NCBI GenBank assembly: GCA_910583885.1
Contig: CAJUAC010000004.1
Coordinates: forward strand, 1 to 64,000
DNA: 64,000 bases
Reading direction: 5' to 3'
From: an uncultured Oscillospiraceae bacterium
GTDB lineage: Bacteria > Bacillota > Clostridia > Oscillospirales > Oscillospiraceae
Of the stretch, positions 52,659-60,783 are shown piece by piece (the stretch's first letter is position 1; each line of letters opens with the position of its first letter). The translations under genes were made by a program, and so were the position numbers. The notes under the pieces were generated by a model that searched no databases, was not told the DNA's origin, and saw only the letters and a list, made by a program, of their open reading frames with translations.

Positions 52659-52763
52659 GGTAGAGTAAGCATTGCGCGTAAAGTGGCAAGCGGCTGGGAA
52701 GTTGCCCTTGCACGAAAGGCCCCCGAGAAATAGGGCCTACGATGTAATGCTGCATCCGCTACC
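52659..52763 (+). promoter_or_regulatory. Tetrahydrofolate (THF-I) riboswitch
   Basis: The class I THF pattern is present in order: GGTAGAGTA, GCGTAAAGTG, GGGAAGTTGCC, ACGAA and TGCATCCGCTACC, with GGTAG (52659-52663) closing on CTACC (52759-52763). CATCCG (52753-52758) is complementary to CGGATG (52773-52778) just ahead of the terminator, a candidate for the switching helix. It binds reduced folates and normally shuts off folate uptake genes, which matches folT downstream. Confidence 0.93.
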
Positions 52764-52781
52764 GCACGATCTCGGATGTAT

Positions 52782-52831
52782 CATGCCAATCTTGGCCGCA
52801 GGCAATGCGGCCTGGATTGGCATGTTTTGTT
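52782..52831 (+). terminator. Terminator controlled by the THF riboswitch
   Basis: The CATGCCAATC arm (52782-52791) pairs with GATTGGCATG (52815-52824), enclosing a GGCCGC/GCGGCC inner stem, and is followed by TTTTGTT. Confidence 0.85.
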
Positions 52832-52915
52832 CAGGCGGGCCGTGCAGGCAGCTCCCGTGCCACTTTACCTCCTAAACATCAGCCCACTGGGCGGGACTTT
52901 AAGGAGGAAACGCGT

Positions 52916-52975
52916 ATGAAGCGTACCCAAAGCAAGATCGACCCCCCTCACATCGGAAAGGGGGCGTTCGCATGA
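52916..52975 (+). CDS. 19-residue leader ORF coupled to folT
   Basis: MKRTQSKIDPPHIGKGAFA with TAAGGAGG eight bases before the ATG, a better ribosome site than the one for folT. Its stop overlaps the folT start as ATGA (52972-52975), so folT translation probably depends on it. It lies after the riboswitch terminator. Confidence 0.6.
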   Translation: MKRTQSKIDPPHIGKGAFA

Positions 52976-54000
52976 GGCAGACGAAGCCAAACACCCTGTA
53001 TGCAGCCCCCTTTTCCAAAGCCTATTGGCGGGACGCCGCCCTCGAGCTGCGGGATACCAGGATGCTGGTGTTCGCGGCCCTGATGATTGCGCTGCGTGTG
53101 GCGCTTAAGAGCCTGGGCATCCCGATTGCGGCTGACCTGAAGATCAACATTGCGTTCTTTGTCAACGCATTCGGCGCAATGATCTTTGGGCCTGTAGTAG
53201 CCATCATCGCCGCCGCGATCTCTGATACGCTGGGATGCATCCTGTTCCCTGCGGGGGCCTACTTTTTCCCCTTTATCTTCACGGAGATTGCCGGTTCCCT
53301 GATCTTCGCCCTGTTCCTCTACCGCGCCAGGGTAACGGCCACGCGGGTAATCCTCTCCCGGTTCTGTATTGACTTCTTTGTCAATATTGTGCTCAATACG
53401 CCGATCATGTGGCTCTACTACAAGATGGTCCTGGGGAAATCCTATACCCTCTTCCAATTGCCGCGGATCATCAAAAACCTGGCCCTGTTCCCGCTGGAGT
53501 CCGTGCTGCTGACCCTGTTTTTGGCGGCGATGGTGCCGGTGGCCTTCCGCTTCGGCCTGCTCTATGACAAGGGGGAGAGCCTGCGGCTGCAAAAGCGGCA
53601 GGTGGCCCTGCTGTCGGTGCTGTTTATCCTGGGTGCGGCCTGTGTGGGCGGGTACTTTGTCTACGACTATAATACGAAAAACCATGCATCCTCCCTCTCC
53701 GCAGGGGAGATCTCCGAGCTGAACGCCGCCCTGGCCCAGAACGCCCAGGCCCAGAGCCTGTTGGATGACGGCCAGGTGGTGACGGTCAGCAAGGTCTATA
53801 AGAAGCTGAAGGGTGACACGACAGTAGAATTTACGGTCTACCAGTCCTCTGAGGGGACGGATACCGCCGCTGTGGCGGGGTATCTGGATAAGAACGCCAA
53901 GAAGGACGAATCACTGACCCTTGTTGCCTCCGGCAGCGCTGTGCTGATCCAGGACAGCGCCCAGAATGTAACGGAGCTCACTGTTACCGCGGCGGAGTAG
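52972..54000 (+). CDS. folT: Folate ECF transporter S component FolT with C-terminal extension
   Basis: 342 aa. Residues 25-200 are a FolT-type S component with six helices (LVFAALMIALRVALKSLGIPI, LKINIAFFVNAFGAMIFGP). Usual FolT proteins are about 170-200 aa. Here residues 211-231 add another membrane helix and 232-342 a polar, probably extracellular, domain of Ala/Asp/Thr-rich character that I do not recognise. FolT binds folate and works with the shared EcfAAT module. The THF riboswitch upstream supports the substrate. Its start overlaps the leader ORF. Confidence 0.92.
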   Translation: MRQTKPNTLYAAPFSKAYWRDAALELRDTRMLVFAALMIALRVALKSLGIPIAADLKINIAFFVNAFGAMIFGPVVAIIAAAISDTLGCILFPAGAYFFPFIFTEIAGSLIFALFLYRARVTATRVILSRFCIDFFVNIVLNTPIMWLYYKMVLGKSYTLFQLPRIIKNLALFPLESVLLTLFLAAMVPVAFRFGLLYDKGESLRLQKRQVALLSVLFILGAACVGGYFVYDYNTKNHASSLSAGEISELNAALAQNAQAQSLLDDGQVVTVSKVYKKLKGDTTVEFTVYQSSEGTDTAAVAGYLDKNAKKDESLTLVASGSAVLIQDSAQNVTELTVTAAE

Positions 54001-54109
54001 CAGCTGTATGGATCCGGCCGCCCCTGTCCCGCAGGGGTGGGAAGGCGCCCTACAGCGTTGTGTTGTTACCTTGCATAAGTTTTTGTTAACATTTTGTCAA
54101 AGCTGTCAC

Positions 54110-54138
54110 TTGCAAAACCCAACGAGGTTTGATATTAT
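54110..54138 (+). promoter_or_regulatory. Promoter of fhs
   Basis: TTGCAA (54110-54115), 17-base spacer, TATTAT (54133-54138). The leader is about 150 bases with no THF riboswitch and no gene; a weak GATGGG/CCCATTTTT hairpin lies near 54149-54177. The folT-fhs gap (54001-54297) holds only this. Confidence 0.75.
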
Positions 54139-54297
54139 TTTAACGAAAGATGGGGCTCAGGCGGACCACCCATTTTTCTGCCGCGATGCTGTTAAAGTTG
54201 CGGTATATATCATTCATCTAATTAAAATGCTTGTCACGCCTGGGACCAGAGCGATCCGGAAGGGCGGGGCGGGCGAAAGAAAGGAAATGTGAAAGAC

Positions 54298-55971
54298 ATG
54301 AGCTACAAATCTGACATCGAAATCGCCCAGGAGACTACCATGCAGCACATCACCGAGGTCGCCAAGACTGCCGGGGTAGATCCCAAGTACTTAGAGCAGT
54401 ACGGCAACTACAAGGCCAAGGTGGACTACAACATCCTCAATGAGACGGAGAAGCGGGAGGGCAAGCTGGTCCTGGTCACCGCCATCAACCCCACCCCTGC
54501 CGGTGAGGGGAAGACGACCACCACTGTCGGCCTGGCCGACGGTATGAAGAAGCTGGGCAAAAACGTTCTGGTCGCTCTGCGCGAGCCCTCCCTGGGCCCC
54601 GTGTTCGGCGTCAAGGGCGGCGCTGCCGGCGGCGGCTATGCTCAGGTCGTTCCTATGGAGGATATCAACCTCCACTTTACCGGCGACTTCCACGCCATCG
54701 GCGCTGCCAACAACCTGCTGGCCGCCATGCTGGATAACCATATCTATCAGGGCAACAAGCTGGGCATTGACCCCCGCCGGATCACCTGGCGCCGCTGCGT
54801 GGACATGAATGACCGCCAGCTGCGTTTCGTCACTGACGGCCTGGGCGGCCGCGTCAACGGCGTGCCCCGTGAGGACGGCTATGACATCACGGTAGCCTCC
54901 GAGATCATGGCTGTGCTGTGCCTGGCCAGCGACATCACCGACCTGAAGGAGCGCCTGTCCCGTCTGGTGGTGGGCTACACCTATGATGAGAAGCCCGTCA
55001 CCGCCGGCGACCTGCACGCCCAGGGCGCCATGGCCGCCCTGCTCAAGGACGCCCTCAAGCCCAACCTGGTCCAGACCCTGGAGCACACCCCCGCGTTTGT
55101 CCACGGCGGGCCCTTCGCCAACATCGCCCACGGGTGCAACTCCGTCACCGCCACCAAGATCGCCATGCGCCTTTCTGACTACACCATCACCGAGGCTGGC
55201 TTCGGCGCTGACCTGGGTGCTGAGAAGTTCCTGGACATCAAGTGCCGCATGGCTGGCCTGAAGCCCAGCGCAGTTGTCATCGTTGCCACCATCCGCGCCC
55301 TGAAGTACAATGGCGGCGTGGCCAAGGCTGACCTGGGCAACGAGAACCTGGAGGCCCTGGAGAAGGGTATGCCCAACCTGCTCAAGCACGTGAGCAACAT
55401 CACCAACGTCTACAAGCTGCCCTGCGTGGTTGCCATCAACCGCTTCCCCCTGGACACCGAGGCCGAGCTGAAGCTGGTGGAGGACAAGTGCAAGGAGCTG
55501 GGCGTGAATGTGGCCCTGAGCGAAGTGTGGGCCAAGGGCGGCGAGGGCGGCATTGCCCTGGCTGAGGAAGTCATCCGCCTGTGTGAGCAGCCCAACGACT
55601 TTACCTTCTCCTATGAGCTGGACGCTACCATCGAGGAGAAGATCGAGGCCATTGTCCAGAAGATTTACGGCGGCAAGGATGTTGTGTTCACTGCCAATGC
55701 GCAGAAGCAGATCCAGCAGCTGACCGCCCTGGGCTACGACAAGATGCCCATCTGCATGGCCAAGACCCAGTACAGCCTGACCGACGATCCCACCAAGCTG
55801 GGCGCGCCCACCGGCTTTACTGTCACCGTGCGCAACGTGAAGGTTTCCGCTGGTGCTGGCTTCCTGGTTGCGCTGACTGGCGAGATCATGACCATGCCTG
55901 GCCTGCCCAAGGTGCCCGCCGCCGAGCGGATCGACGTGGACGCCACCGGCAAGATCAGCGGCCTGTTCTAA
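54298..55971 (+). CDS. fhs: Formate-tetrahydrofolate ligase
   Basis: 557 aa, the standard size, starting at ATG 54298 (AAAGGA 12 bases before it). The ATP loop PTPAGEGKTTTTVGL and REPSLGPVFGVKGGAAGGG are diagnostic. It makes 10-formyl-THF from formate, ATP and THF, feeding purines, fMet-tRNA and the FchA/FolD steps encoded 1.2 kb downstream. It has its own promoter and terminator. Codon use is biased to C-ending codons, consistent with high expression. Confidence 0.97.
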   Translation: MSYKSDIEIAQETTMQHITEVAKTAGVDPKYLEQYGNYKAKVDYNILNETEKREGKLVLVTAINPTPAGEGKTTTTVGLADGMKKLGKNVLVALREPSLGPVFGVKGGAAGGGYAQVVPMEDINLHFTGDFHAIGAANNLLAAMLDNHIYQGNKLGIDPRRITWRRCVDMNDRQLRFVTDGLGGRVNGVPREDGYDITVASEIMAVLCLASDITDLKERLSRLVVGYTYDEKPVTAGDLHAQGAMAALLKDALKPNLVQTLEHTPAFVHGGPFANIAHGCNSVTATKIAMRLSDYTITEAGFGADLGAEKFLDIKCRMAGLKPSAVVIVATIRALKYNGGVAKADLGNENLEALEKGMPNLLKHVSNITNVYKLPCVVAINRFPLDTEAELKLVEDKCKELGVNVALSEVWAKGGEGGIALAEEVIRLCEQPNDFTFSYELDATIEEKIEAIVQKIYGGKDVVFTANAQKQIQQLTALGYDKMPICMAKTQYSLTDDPTKLGAPTGFTVTVRNVKVSAGAGFLVALTGEIMTMPGLPKVPAAERIDVDATGKISGLF

Positions 55972-55990
55972 TCGTTTACCCGGTTTTACG

Positions 55991-56026
55991 AATCCCGGCG
56001 GCGGTTCCGCCGCCGGGATTTCTTTT
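55991..56026 (+). terminator. Terminator of fhs
   Basis: A 14-bp stem (55991-56004 with 56007-56020) with a two-base loop, followed by TTCTTTT. Confidence 0.85.
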
Positions 56027-56037
56027 GCATCGATGCG

Positions 56038-56277
56038 CTACAACAGTTCCAGCAGGAGGGAAACTCCCAGGCGGAACCCTTGCCGGAAATTGGTAAAATC
56101 CCGGAACCTGTCGATTTCGCACAAATCGTCCCAATGTTGTTCCATGAACTCTACCCCCATAGCCTCCTCTATTTTTTCATAGAAGGCAAGCTGTTTGTCA
56201 CGCAGCTTTTGGGGCATATGTTCCAGTGGTTCACATGGATAGTAGCTGTCGTTGTAGATGTCCTGTAGGATGCTCAT
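56038..56277 (-). CDS. DUF6809-type small protein
   Basis: 79 aa, acidic helical protein (LRDKQLAFYEKIEEAMG; FTNFRQGFRLGVSLLLEL). Such proteins are frequent beside small XRE regulators in gut Clostridia and have no known role. It is transcribed divergently from the XRE gene over a pair of palindromes. Its own -10 and -35 boxes overlap the second palindrome. Confidence 0.75.
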   Translation of the reverse strand: MSILQDIYNDSYYPCEPLEHMPQKLRDKQLAFYEKIEEAMGVEFMEQHWDDLCEIDRFRDFTNFRQGFRLGVSLLLELL

Positions 56278-56297
56278 ATGTGTGCCGCCCCCATAAA

Positions 56298-56348
56298 AAT
56301 ATCAGTTTTTCTGATATTGAATTATATCAGAAAAACTGATCCTGTCAA
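56298..56348. promoter_or_regulatory. Twin palindromic operators and promoter between DUF6809 and XRE genes
   Basis: ATATCAG-TTTTT-CTGATAT (core of 56298-56318) and ATCAG-AAAAA-CTGAT (56326-56340) are reverse images of one another, 28 bases apart centre to centre. The minus-strand promoter TTGACA (56343-56348), 16-base spacer, TATAAT (56321-56326) overlaps the second. The XRE protein is the likely ligand. Confidence 0.8.
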
Positions 56349-56357
56349 GGAGTTTTT

Positions 56358-56609
56358 ATGTTCTCAAAGAAATTATTTGGTCAGCGTGTACAGGAGGTTC
56401 GCAAACTCCACAAAGAGACACAGCAAGACTTGGGAGACGCGATTGGTACGCGCGCGAACAATATCAGTGAGATGGAAAGTGGGAAGAGAACCACAACCTC
56501 TGAAAAAATCGCTAAGATCTGCCGGCATTACCATATCTCGGCGGATTATCTCCTTGGCCTTTCTGACGACATGCGGGGCGGCTGCGACCGGTGGATAGAG
56601 GAGGAATGA
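56358..56609 (+). CDS. XRE family transcriptional regulator
   Basis: 83 aa. One helix-turn-helix domain: FGQRVQEVRKLHKETQQDLGDAIG, then the recognition region TRANNISEMESGKRTT and ADYLLGLSD. AAGGAG precedes the start. It is divergent from the DUF6809 gene and probably represses both through the twin operator. GC content is lower than in the surrounding genes, so this pair may have been acquired together. Confidence 0.9.
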   Translation: MFSKKLFGQRVQEVRKLHKETQQDLGDAIGTRANNISEMESGKRTTTSEKIAKICRHYHISADYLLGLSDDMRGGCDRWIEEE

Positions 56610-57177
56610 TTCCTCAACGGTTCATTTGCAGCGTTTCGACAGCCCCGGGGCTCCGCGCCCCGGACCCGCGGTTCCTTTGCCACCAGCGGCAAAGGAACCA
56701 AAACGCCGCTTAGGGGCGTTGCCCCTAAGAACCCCCTGACGGGAGATTACACAATCCTGCTGCTGCGCGGCCACTGAATCCCCCGCGCTCCTTTGCCGGA
56801 TGGCGGTTGACGGGCTTCGCCTGCCGGCCCTCCACTGGGGGGCGCTTCTATGGCTGCGTGGGGGAGTGCGCTCTGTTGGGAGGGGAGAGGGATCTCTTTG
56901 ATGGGCCGCAGCGGGGTTCCGGTCCCAGGCCCCCCTTGCAGGGGGTATCGGGTTAACAGGGCGGCAGCCGGAGTCCTACAAGTGCCAATCCCCTAGATCA
57001 GAACCCCGTAGGGATGGCAGTTCACGGGGCAGCGCAGCTCTTCCCCTGTACCCAATGTCCGCAGATCCCCCGTAAACAGGGGGGCCTGGGGTCTCCCCAG
57101 CGACTTTTTGCTACTTTTTCCTCGTGGAAAAAGTAGGCCCGCCCCGGCAGGGGCAAATAAAGAAAAGGAGTACTACA
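56610..57177. other. GC-rich intergenic region with several hairpins, no gene found
   Basis: About 570 bases with only short, poorly supported open frames. Hairpins lie at 56670-56699 (GGTTCCTTTGCC with its inverse) and 57111-57136 (CTACTTTTTCC with its inverse, preceded by CTTTTTG). The latter two resemble the dispersed hairpin family. No convincing promoter for fchA is seen. Confidence 0.5.
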
Positions 57178-57798
57178 ATGGATTTCGCACAAGCCAGTTG
57201 TACCGAATTTGTCACCGTCCTCGCCTCCAATGCCCCCGTCCCCGGCGGCGGCGGTGCCTCCGCCCTGGTAGCCGCCATCGGCACGGCCCTGGGCAACATG
57301 GTCGGCTCCCTCACCGTGGGCAAGAAGAAGTACGCCGACGTGGAGGCGGAGATCATCGCCCTGAAGGCCAAATGTGACAGCCTGCAAAAGGATCTCCTCG
57401 ACCAGATCGCCGCCGATGCCAAGGGCTTCGAGCCCCTTGCCAAGGCCTACGGCATCCCCAAGGACGATCCCAACCGGGGCCAGATCCTGGAGGACGCCAC
57501 TATCGTCGCCTGCCAGGTGCCCATGAAAATCATGGAGCTGTGCTGCGAGTCCCTGGATGCCATCCAGGTCTTTGCCGAGAAGGGCAGCCGCCTGGCGGTC
57601 AGCGACGCAGGCTGCGGCGCTGTGTGCGTCAAGGCCGCCCTCCAGGCCGCTTCCCTGAACGTCTTCATCAATACCAAGACCCTCCAGAACCGTGAGCTGG
57701 CCGAGGAAATGAACAAGAAGTGCCTGGACATGCTGGAGAAGTACTGCGCCATGGCCGACGGTATCTTTGAGACCGTCAAGGCCGGATTTTTTAAATAA
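57178..57798 (+). CDS. fchA: Methenyltetrahydrofolate cyclohydrolase FchA
   Basis: 206 aa from ATG 57178 (AAAGGAG upstream); the extra upstream codons are not counted. The Gly-rich start ASNAPVPGGGGASALVAAIGTALGNMVGSLT is typical of FchA/FTCD-type cyclodeaminase folds. It converts methenyl-THF and 10-formyl-THF into one another. The folD start follows 18 bases downstream. This supplies the step that the neighbouring FolD has probably lost. Confidence 0.93.
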   Translation: MDFAQASCTEFVTVLASNAPVPGGGGASALVAAIGTALGNMVGSLTVGKKKYADVEAEIIALKAKCDSLQKDLLDQIAADAKGFEPLAKAYGIPKDDPNRGQILEDATIVACQVPMKIMELCCESLDAIQVFAEKGSRLAVSDAGCGAVCVKAALQAASLNVFINTKTLQNRELAEEMNKKCLDMLEKYCAMADGIFETVKAGFFK

Positions 57799-57815
57799 GA
57801 GAGGAAAAAAGAACC

Positions 57816-58676
57816 ATGGCTAAACAGCTTTTAGGAAAAGAAGTCAACGCGGAGCTGAACGCCCGCATCATCGCCGACTGCGAGGCCGTCAAGGCCAAGG
57901 GCGTGAACCCCACCCTGGCCATCGTCCGCTGCGGCGAGCGGCCCGACGACCTGAGCTATGAAAAGGGCGCTACCAAGCGCGCCGAAACCCTGGGCGTGGC
58001 AGTGGAGAAGTTCGTCCTCCCCGAGAATGTCTCCAAGGAGGAGCTCCTCAAGGTCATCGATGAGATCAACGCCAACGATAAGATCCATGGCGTGCTCCTC
58101 TTCCGTCCCCTGCCCAAGCACCTGAAGGCCGACCAGGATGAGATCTGCAACCGTCTGGATCCCCGCAAGGACGTGGACGGCATGACCGACCTCTCCAACG
58201 CCGGTGTATTCATGGGCAAGGAGCTGGGCTTTGCCCCCTGCACCCCCGCCGCCTGCATGGAAATCCTGGCCCACTACGGCATTGACTGCACCGGCAAGAA
58301 GGCGGTGGTCATCGGCCGCAGCCTGGTGGTCGGAAAGCCCCTGGGCATCATGCTCATGGGGAAGAACGCCACCGTCACCACCTGCCACACCCGTACCAAG
58401 GATGTGCCCGCAATCACCAAGGAGGCCGATATCCTGGTCTCCGCCGCCGGTGTGTTGGGCAGCCTGACCAAGGAGTATGTCCGCCCCGGCCAGATCGTGG
58501 TGGATGTCTCCATCAACTGGGACGAGGCCAAGGGTGGCATCGCTGGTGACGCCGCCTATGAGGAGGTAGAGCCCATCGTGGAGGCCATTACCCCGGTGCC
58601 CGGCGGCGTGGGGGCTGTGACGACCTCCGTGCTGATCGGCCATGTGGTCGAGGCTGCCAAGCGTACCCTCGGCTGA
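57816..58676 (+). CDS. folD: Methylenetetrahydrofolate dehydrogenase, FolD family, probably lacking cyclohydrolase activity
   Basis: 286 aa. It has FolD landmarks: DVDGMTDLSNAG, the NADP-binding VVIGRSLVVGKPLGIMLM and PVPGGVGAVTTSVL near the end. The usual YxxxK catalytic pair reads SYEKGATKR here, so the lysine position is Ala52, and the VQLPLP loop is LLFRPLP, so the glutamine is replaced. In studied FolD enzymes this lysine and glutamine are needed for cyclohydrolase activity. An fchA gene directly upstream would fill the gap. It links methylene- and methenyl-THF with NAD(P). Confidence 0.92.
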   Translation: MAKQLLGKEVNAELNARIIADCEAVKAKGVNPTLAIVRCGERPDDLSYEKGATKRAETLGVAVEKFVLPENVSKEELLKVIDEINANDKIHGVLLFRPLPKHLKADQDEICNRLDPRKDVDGMTDLSNAGVFMGKELGFAPCTPAACMEILAHYGIDCTGKKAVVIGRSLVVGKPLGIMLMGKNATVTTCHTRTKDVPAITKEADILVSAAGVLGSLTKEYVRPGQIVVDVSINWDEAKGGIAGDAAYEEVEPIVEAITPVPGGVGAVTTSVLIGHVVEAAKRTLG

Positions 58677-58692
58677 TCGGGGGCTGGAAACC

Positions 58693-60000
58693 TTGAAAAA
58701 CGACTCCGTTAAGACCATCCGCCTGTTCCTTATGGCTTCGTCCGCTGCGTTTATGATTGCCGCCGGGCTGGCCCCGGACCGGGGGGAAATGATGACGGGC
58801 CTCGCAACCATCCTGATGTCCCCCGCACAGCTGACCAAGGACTACTTTGCCATCGGCAGCGTATCCGGTACGTTCCTGAATATGTCCCTGGTGGGGTGGG
58901 TGTGCGCGGCTATGGCCTGCCTGCCCGGTGCGGTGGTCAACGGCGCAACCATTGCCGCCTACTTCCTCACCGTAGGGTTCTCCACCTTTGGCATCAACTT
59001 CCTGAACATCTGGCCCTTCTTCCTGGGCGTGATGCTCCACGCGCTGGCCCGGAAGGAATCCTTCGCCAAGTACGACAATCTGGCGATGTTCTCCACCGCC
59101 CTCTGCCCCCTGGCCAGCGAGCTGCTGCTGCGTTACCCCAGCGGCAGCGAGGTGCGGGGCGTCACCCTCTCCGGCGTGGCGCTGATGCTGGTGGTAGGGA
59201 TTCTCATCGGGTTCCTGACCCCGGCCATGGCCGCCCATTCCCCCAACGTCCACAAGGGCTATGACCTTTACTCTGCCGCCCTGCCCGGCGTGCTGCTGGG
59301 CCTGATGGCTGTGGCGGTGCTGTACAAGACTCTGGGCAACACCGTGCCGGAGATTACCGCCACCCTGGGCGAGAGCAGCCCGGCGGTTGTGTGGACCTTC
59401 TGCGGCGTGTTCTTCGCCCTGTGCGTCCTGGCGGGCTTCTGGCGCAACGGCAACAGCTTCCAGGGGTACATGGACCTGCTGCGCGATACCGGACATAAGG
59501 CGGATTTTACGGCCAAGTACAGTGCGGGTCTGGCAATCATGAACGTGGGGGTTTACGGCCTGTTCATTTGCGCCTATTACATCCTGGTAGGGGCGTCCTT
59601 CAACGGCGTGACCTTGGGGATCATCTTCTGCATGGTTTGCTTTGGCGCGGCAGGGGCCCATCCGGGCAACGTGTGGCCGATTATGGTGGGCTATATCCTC
59701 GCCTCCCTGGCGGCTACCCAGCTCTTTGGAGGCGTGTTCCCTGTCAACGCCCAGGCGATCCTGGTGGGGCTGTGCTTTGCCAGCGGGCTGGCCCCCATTG
59801 CCGGGGACTACGGCTGGTGGGCAGGGATCCTGGCCGGCGCGGGCCACTACGCCCTGGTAACTTCCATCCCGGCCATCCATGGCGGCTTCAGCCTCTATAA
59901 CGGCGGCTTCACCGCACTGGTGATTGCTGTCATCCTGGTGCCCCAGCTGGAGACCTTCTGCAAGAATAAGGAACAGCGGCTGGCGGCAAGAAAATCCTGA
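58693..60000 (+). CDS. DUF1576 family membrane protein
   Basis: 435 aa from a probable TTG at 58693, with a GGGGG run nine bases upstream; no ATG fits. About 11-12 hydrophobic helices with conserved blocks GTFLNMSLVGW, PGAVVNGATIAAYFLT and CFGAAGAHPGNVWPIM. DUF1576 proteins are uncharacterised. It sits 16 bases after folD and 37 before the cyclo-ligase, so it is surely in the one-carbon operon. A role in moving formate, a folate or a one-carbon product is a reasonable guess only. Confidence 0.85.
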   Translation: MKNDSVKTIRLFLMASSAAFMIAAGLAPDRGEMMTGLATILMSPAQLTKDYFAIGSVSGTFLNMSLVGWVCAAMACLPGAVVNGATIAAYFLTVGFSTFGINFLNIWPFFLGVMLHALARKESFAKYDNLAMFSTALCPLASELLLRYPSGSEVRGVTLSGVALMLVVGILIGFLTPAMAAHSPNVHKGYDLYSAALPGVLLGLMAVAVLYKTLGNTVPEITATLGESSPAVVWTFCGVFFALCVLAGFWRNGNSFQGYMDLLRDTGHKADFTAKYSAGLAIMNVGVYGLFICAYYILVGASFNGVTLGIIFCMVCFGAAGAHPGNVWPIMVGYILASLAATQLFGGVFPVNAQAILVGLCFASGLAPIAGDYGWWAGILAGAGHYALVTSIPAIHGGFSLYNGGFTALVIAVILVPQLETFCKNKEQRLAARKS

Positions 60001-60037
60001 GCAACCCCTGATTCCATACCATAAGGAGCGATGCGCT

Positions 60038-60610
60038 ATGACCAAGCAGACCGTCCGCGCCGAAATGGCCGCACGGGTAAAAAACCTCTCCCCGGTCTAC
60101 TGCCAGGAGGCAGATGAGGCCATCTGCCGCTGGGTCAGCCAGTCGGCACAGTACCGGGAGGCAAAGACTGTCTTCTGCTATATAGGCACAGAGCGGGAGA
60201 TTGACACAATGGCCCTGCTGCGTGCCGCCCTGCGGGACGGCAAGACCCTGGCCGTGCCCCTGTGCCTGCCGGAAAAGGGGATCATGGAGGCCCGGCGGAT
60301 CGGGGGCCTGGGGGACTTGGTCAGCGGGCGCTACGGCATCCTGGCCCCCCGGCTCAACTGCCCGGTGGTGGATCCGGCATCCCTGGACCTGGTGATCGTC
60401 CCCTGCTGCACGGGCAACGCAAAAGGGCAGCGCCTGGGTTACGGCGGCGGCTACTATGACCGCTACCTCCCCCAGACCAGGTGCCCCGCTATGCTGCTGT
60501 GCCGCCACCAGCTGGAGCGGGAGGATCTGCCCATGGAGGCCCACGACGTGACGATGGACTTCCTGGTGACAGAGCGGGGGATCACCGCCTGCCAGAGGGA
60601 AACCGCATAA
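60038..60610 (+). CDS. 5-formyltetrahydrofolate cyclo-ligase
   Basis: 190 aa from ATG 60038 (TAAGGAG upstream). The family motif KGQRLGYGGGYYDRYL is present near residues 127-142, with TKQTVRAEMAARVKNL at the start. It returns 5-formyl-THF, a storage and inhibitory form, to methenyl-THF using ATP. It is last in the fchA-folD-DUF1576 operon. Confidence 0.94.
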   Translation: MTKQTVRAEMAARVKNLSPVYCQEADEAICRWVSQSAQYREAKTVFCYIGTEREIDTMALLRAALRDGKTLAVPLCLPEKGIMEARRIGGLGDLVSGRYGILAPRLNCPVVDPASLDLVIVPCCTGNAKGQRLGYGGGYYDRYLPQTRCPAMLLCRHQLEREDLPMEAHDVTMDFLVTERGITACQRETA

Positions 60611-60617
60611 TACTCAT

Positions 60618-60667
60618 AACAGGAAGCCGCAATCTCAGACAGAGGTTGCGGCTTCCTGTTGTTTTCC
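60618..60667 (+). terminator. Terminator of the one-carbon operon
   Basis: A 15-bp stem (60618-60632 with 60646-60660) is followed by GTTTTCC. Confidence 0.8.
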
Positions 60668-60698
60668 TGCCATATGAAAGGGGATGTTGTTTCTCGTC

Positions 60699-60727
60699 TT
60701 GACAAAATCCGCCGGTTTGTGTAAACT
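60699..60727 (+). promoter_or_regulatory. Promoter of the MATE-MarR operon
   Basis: TTGACA (60699-60704), 17-base spacer, TAAACT (60722-60727). CATATGAAA occurs at both 60671 and about 60750, flanking the promoter, and may be a regulator site. Confidence 0.75.
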
Positions 60728-60783
60728 ATGTAACGGATGCAACAGTATCATATGAAACTATAAAATATACGGAGGAAAAGCTC

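Noticed and set aside
54008..54292. 94-codon frame in the fhs leader
   Set aside because: It overlaps the fhs promoter and lacks a ribosome site.
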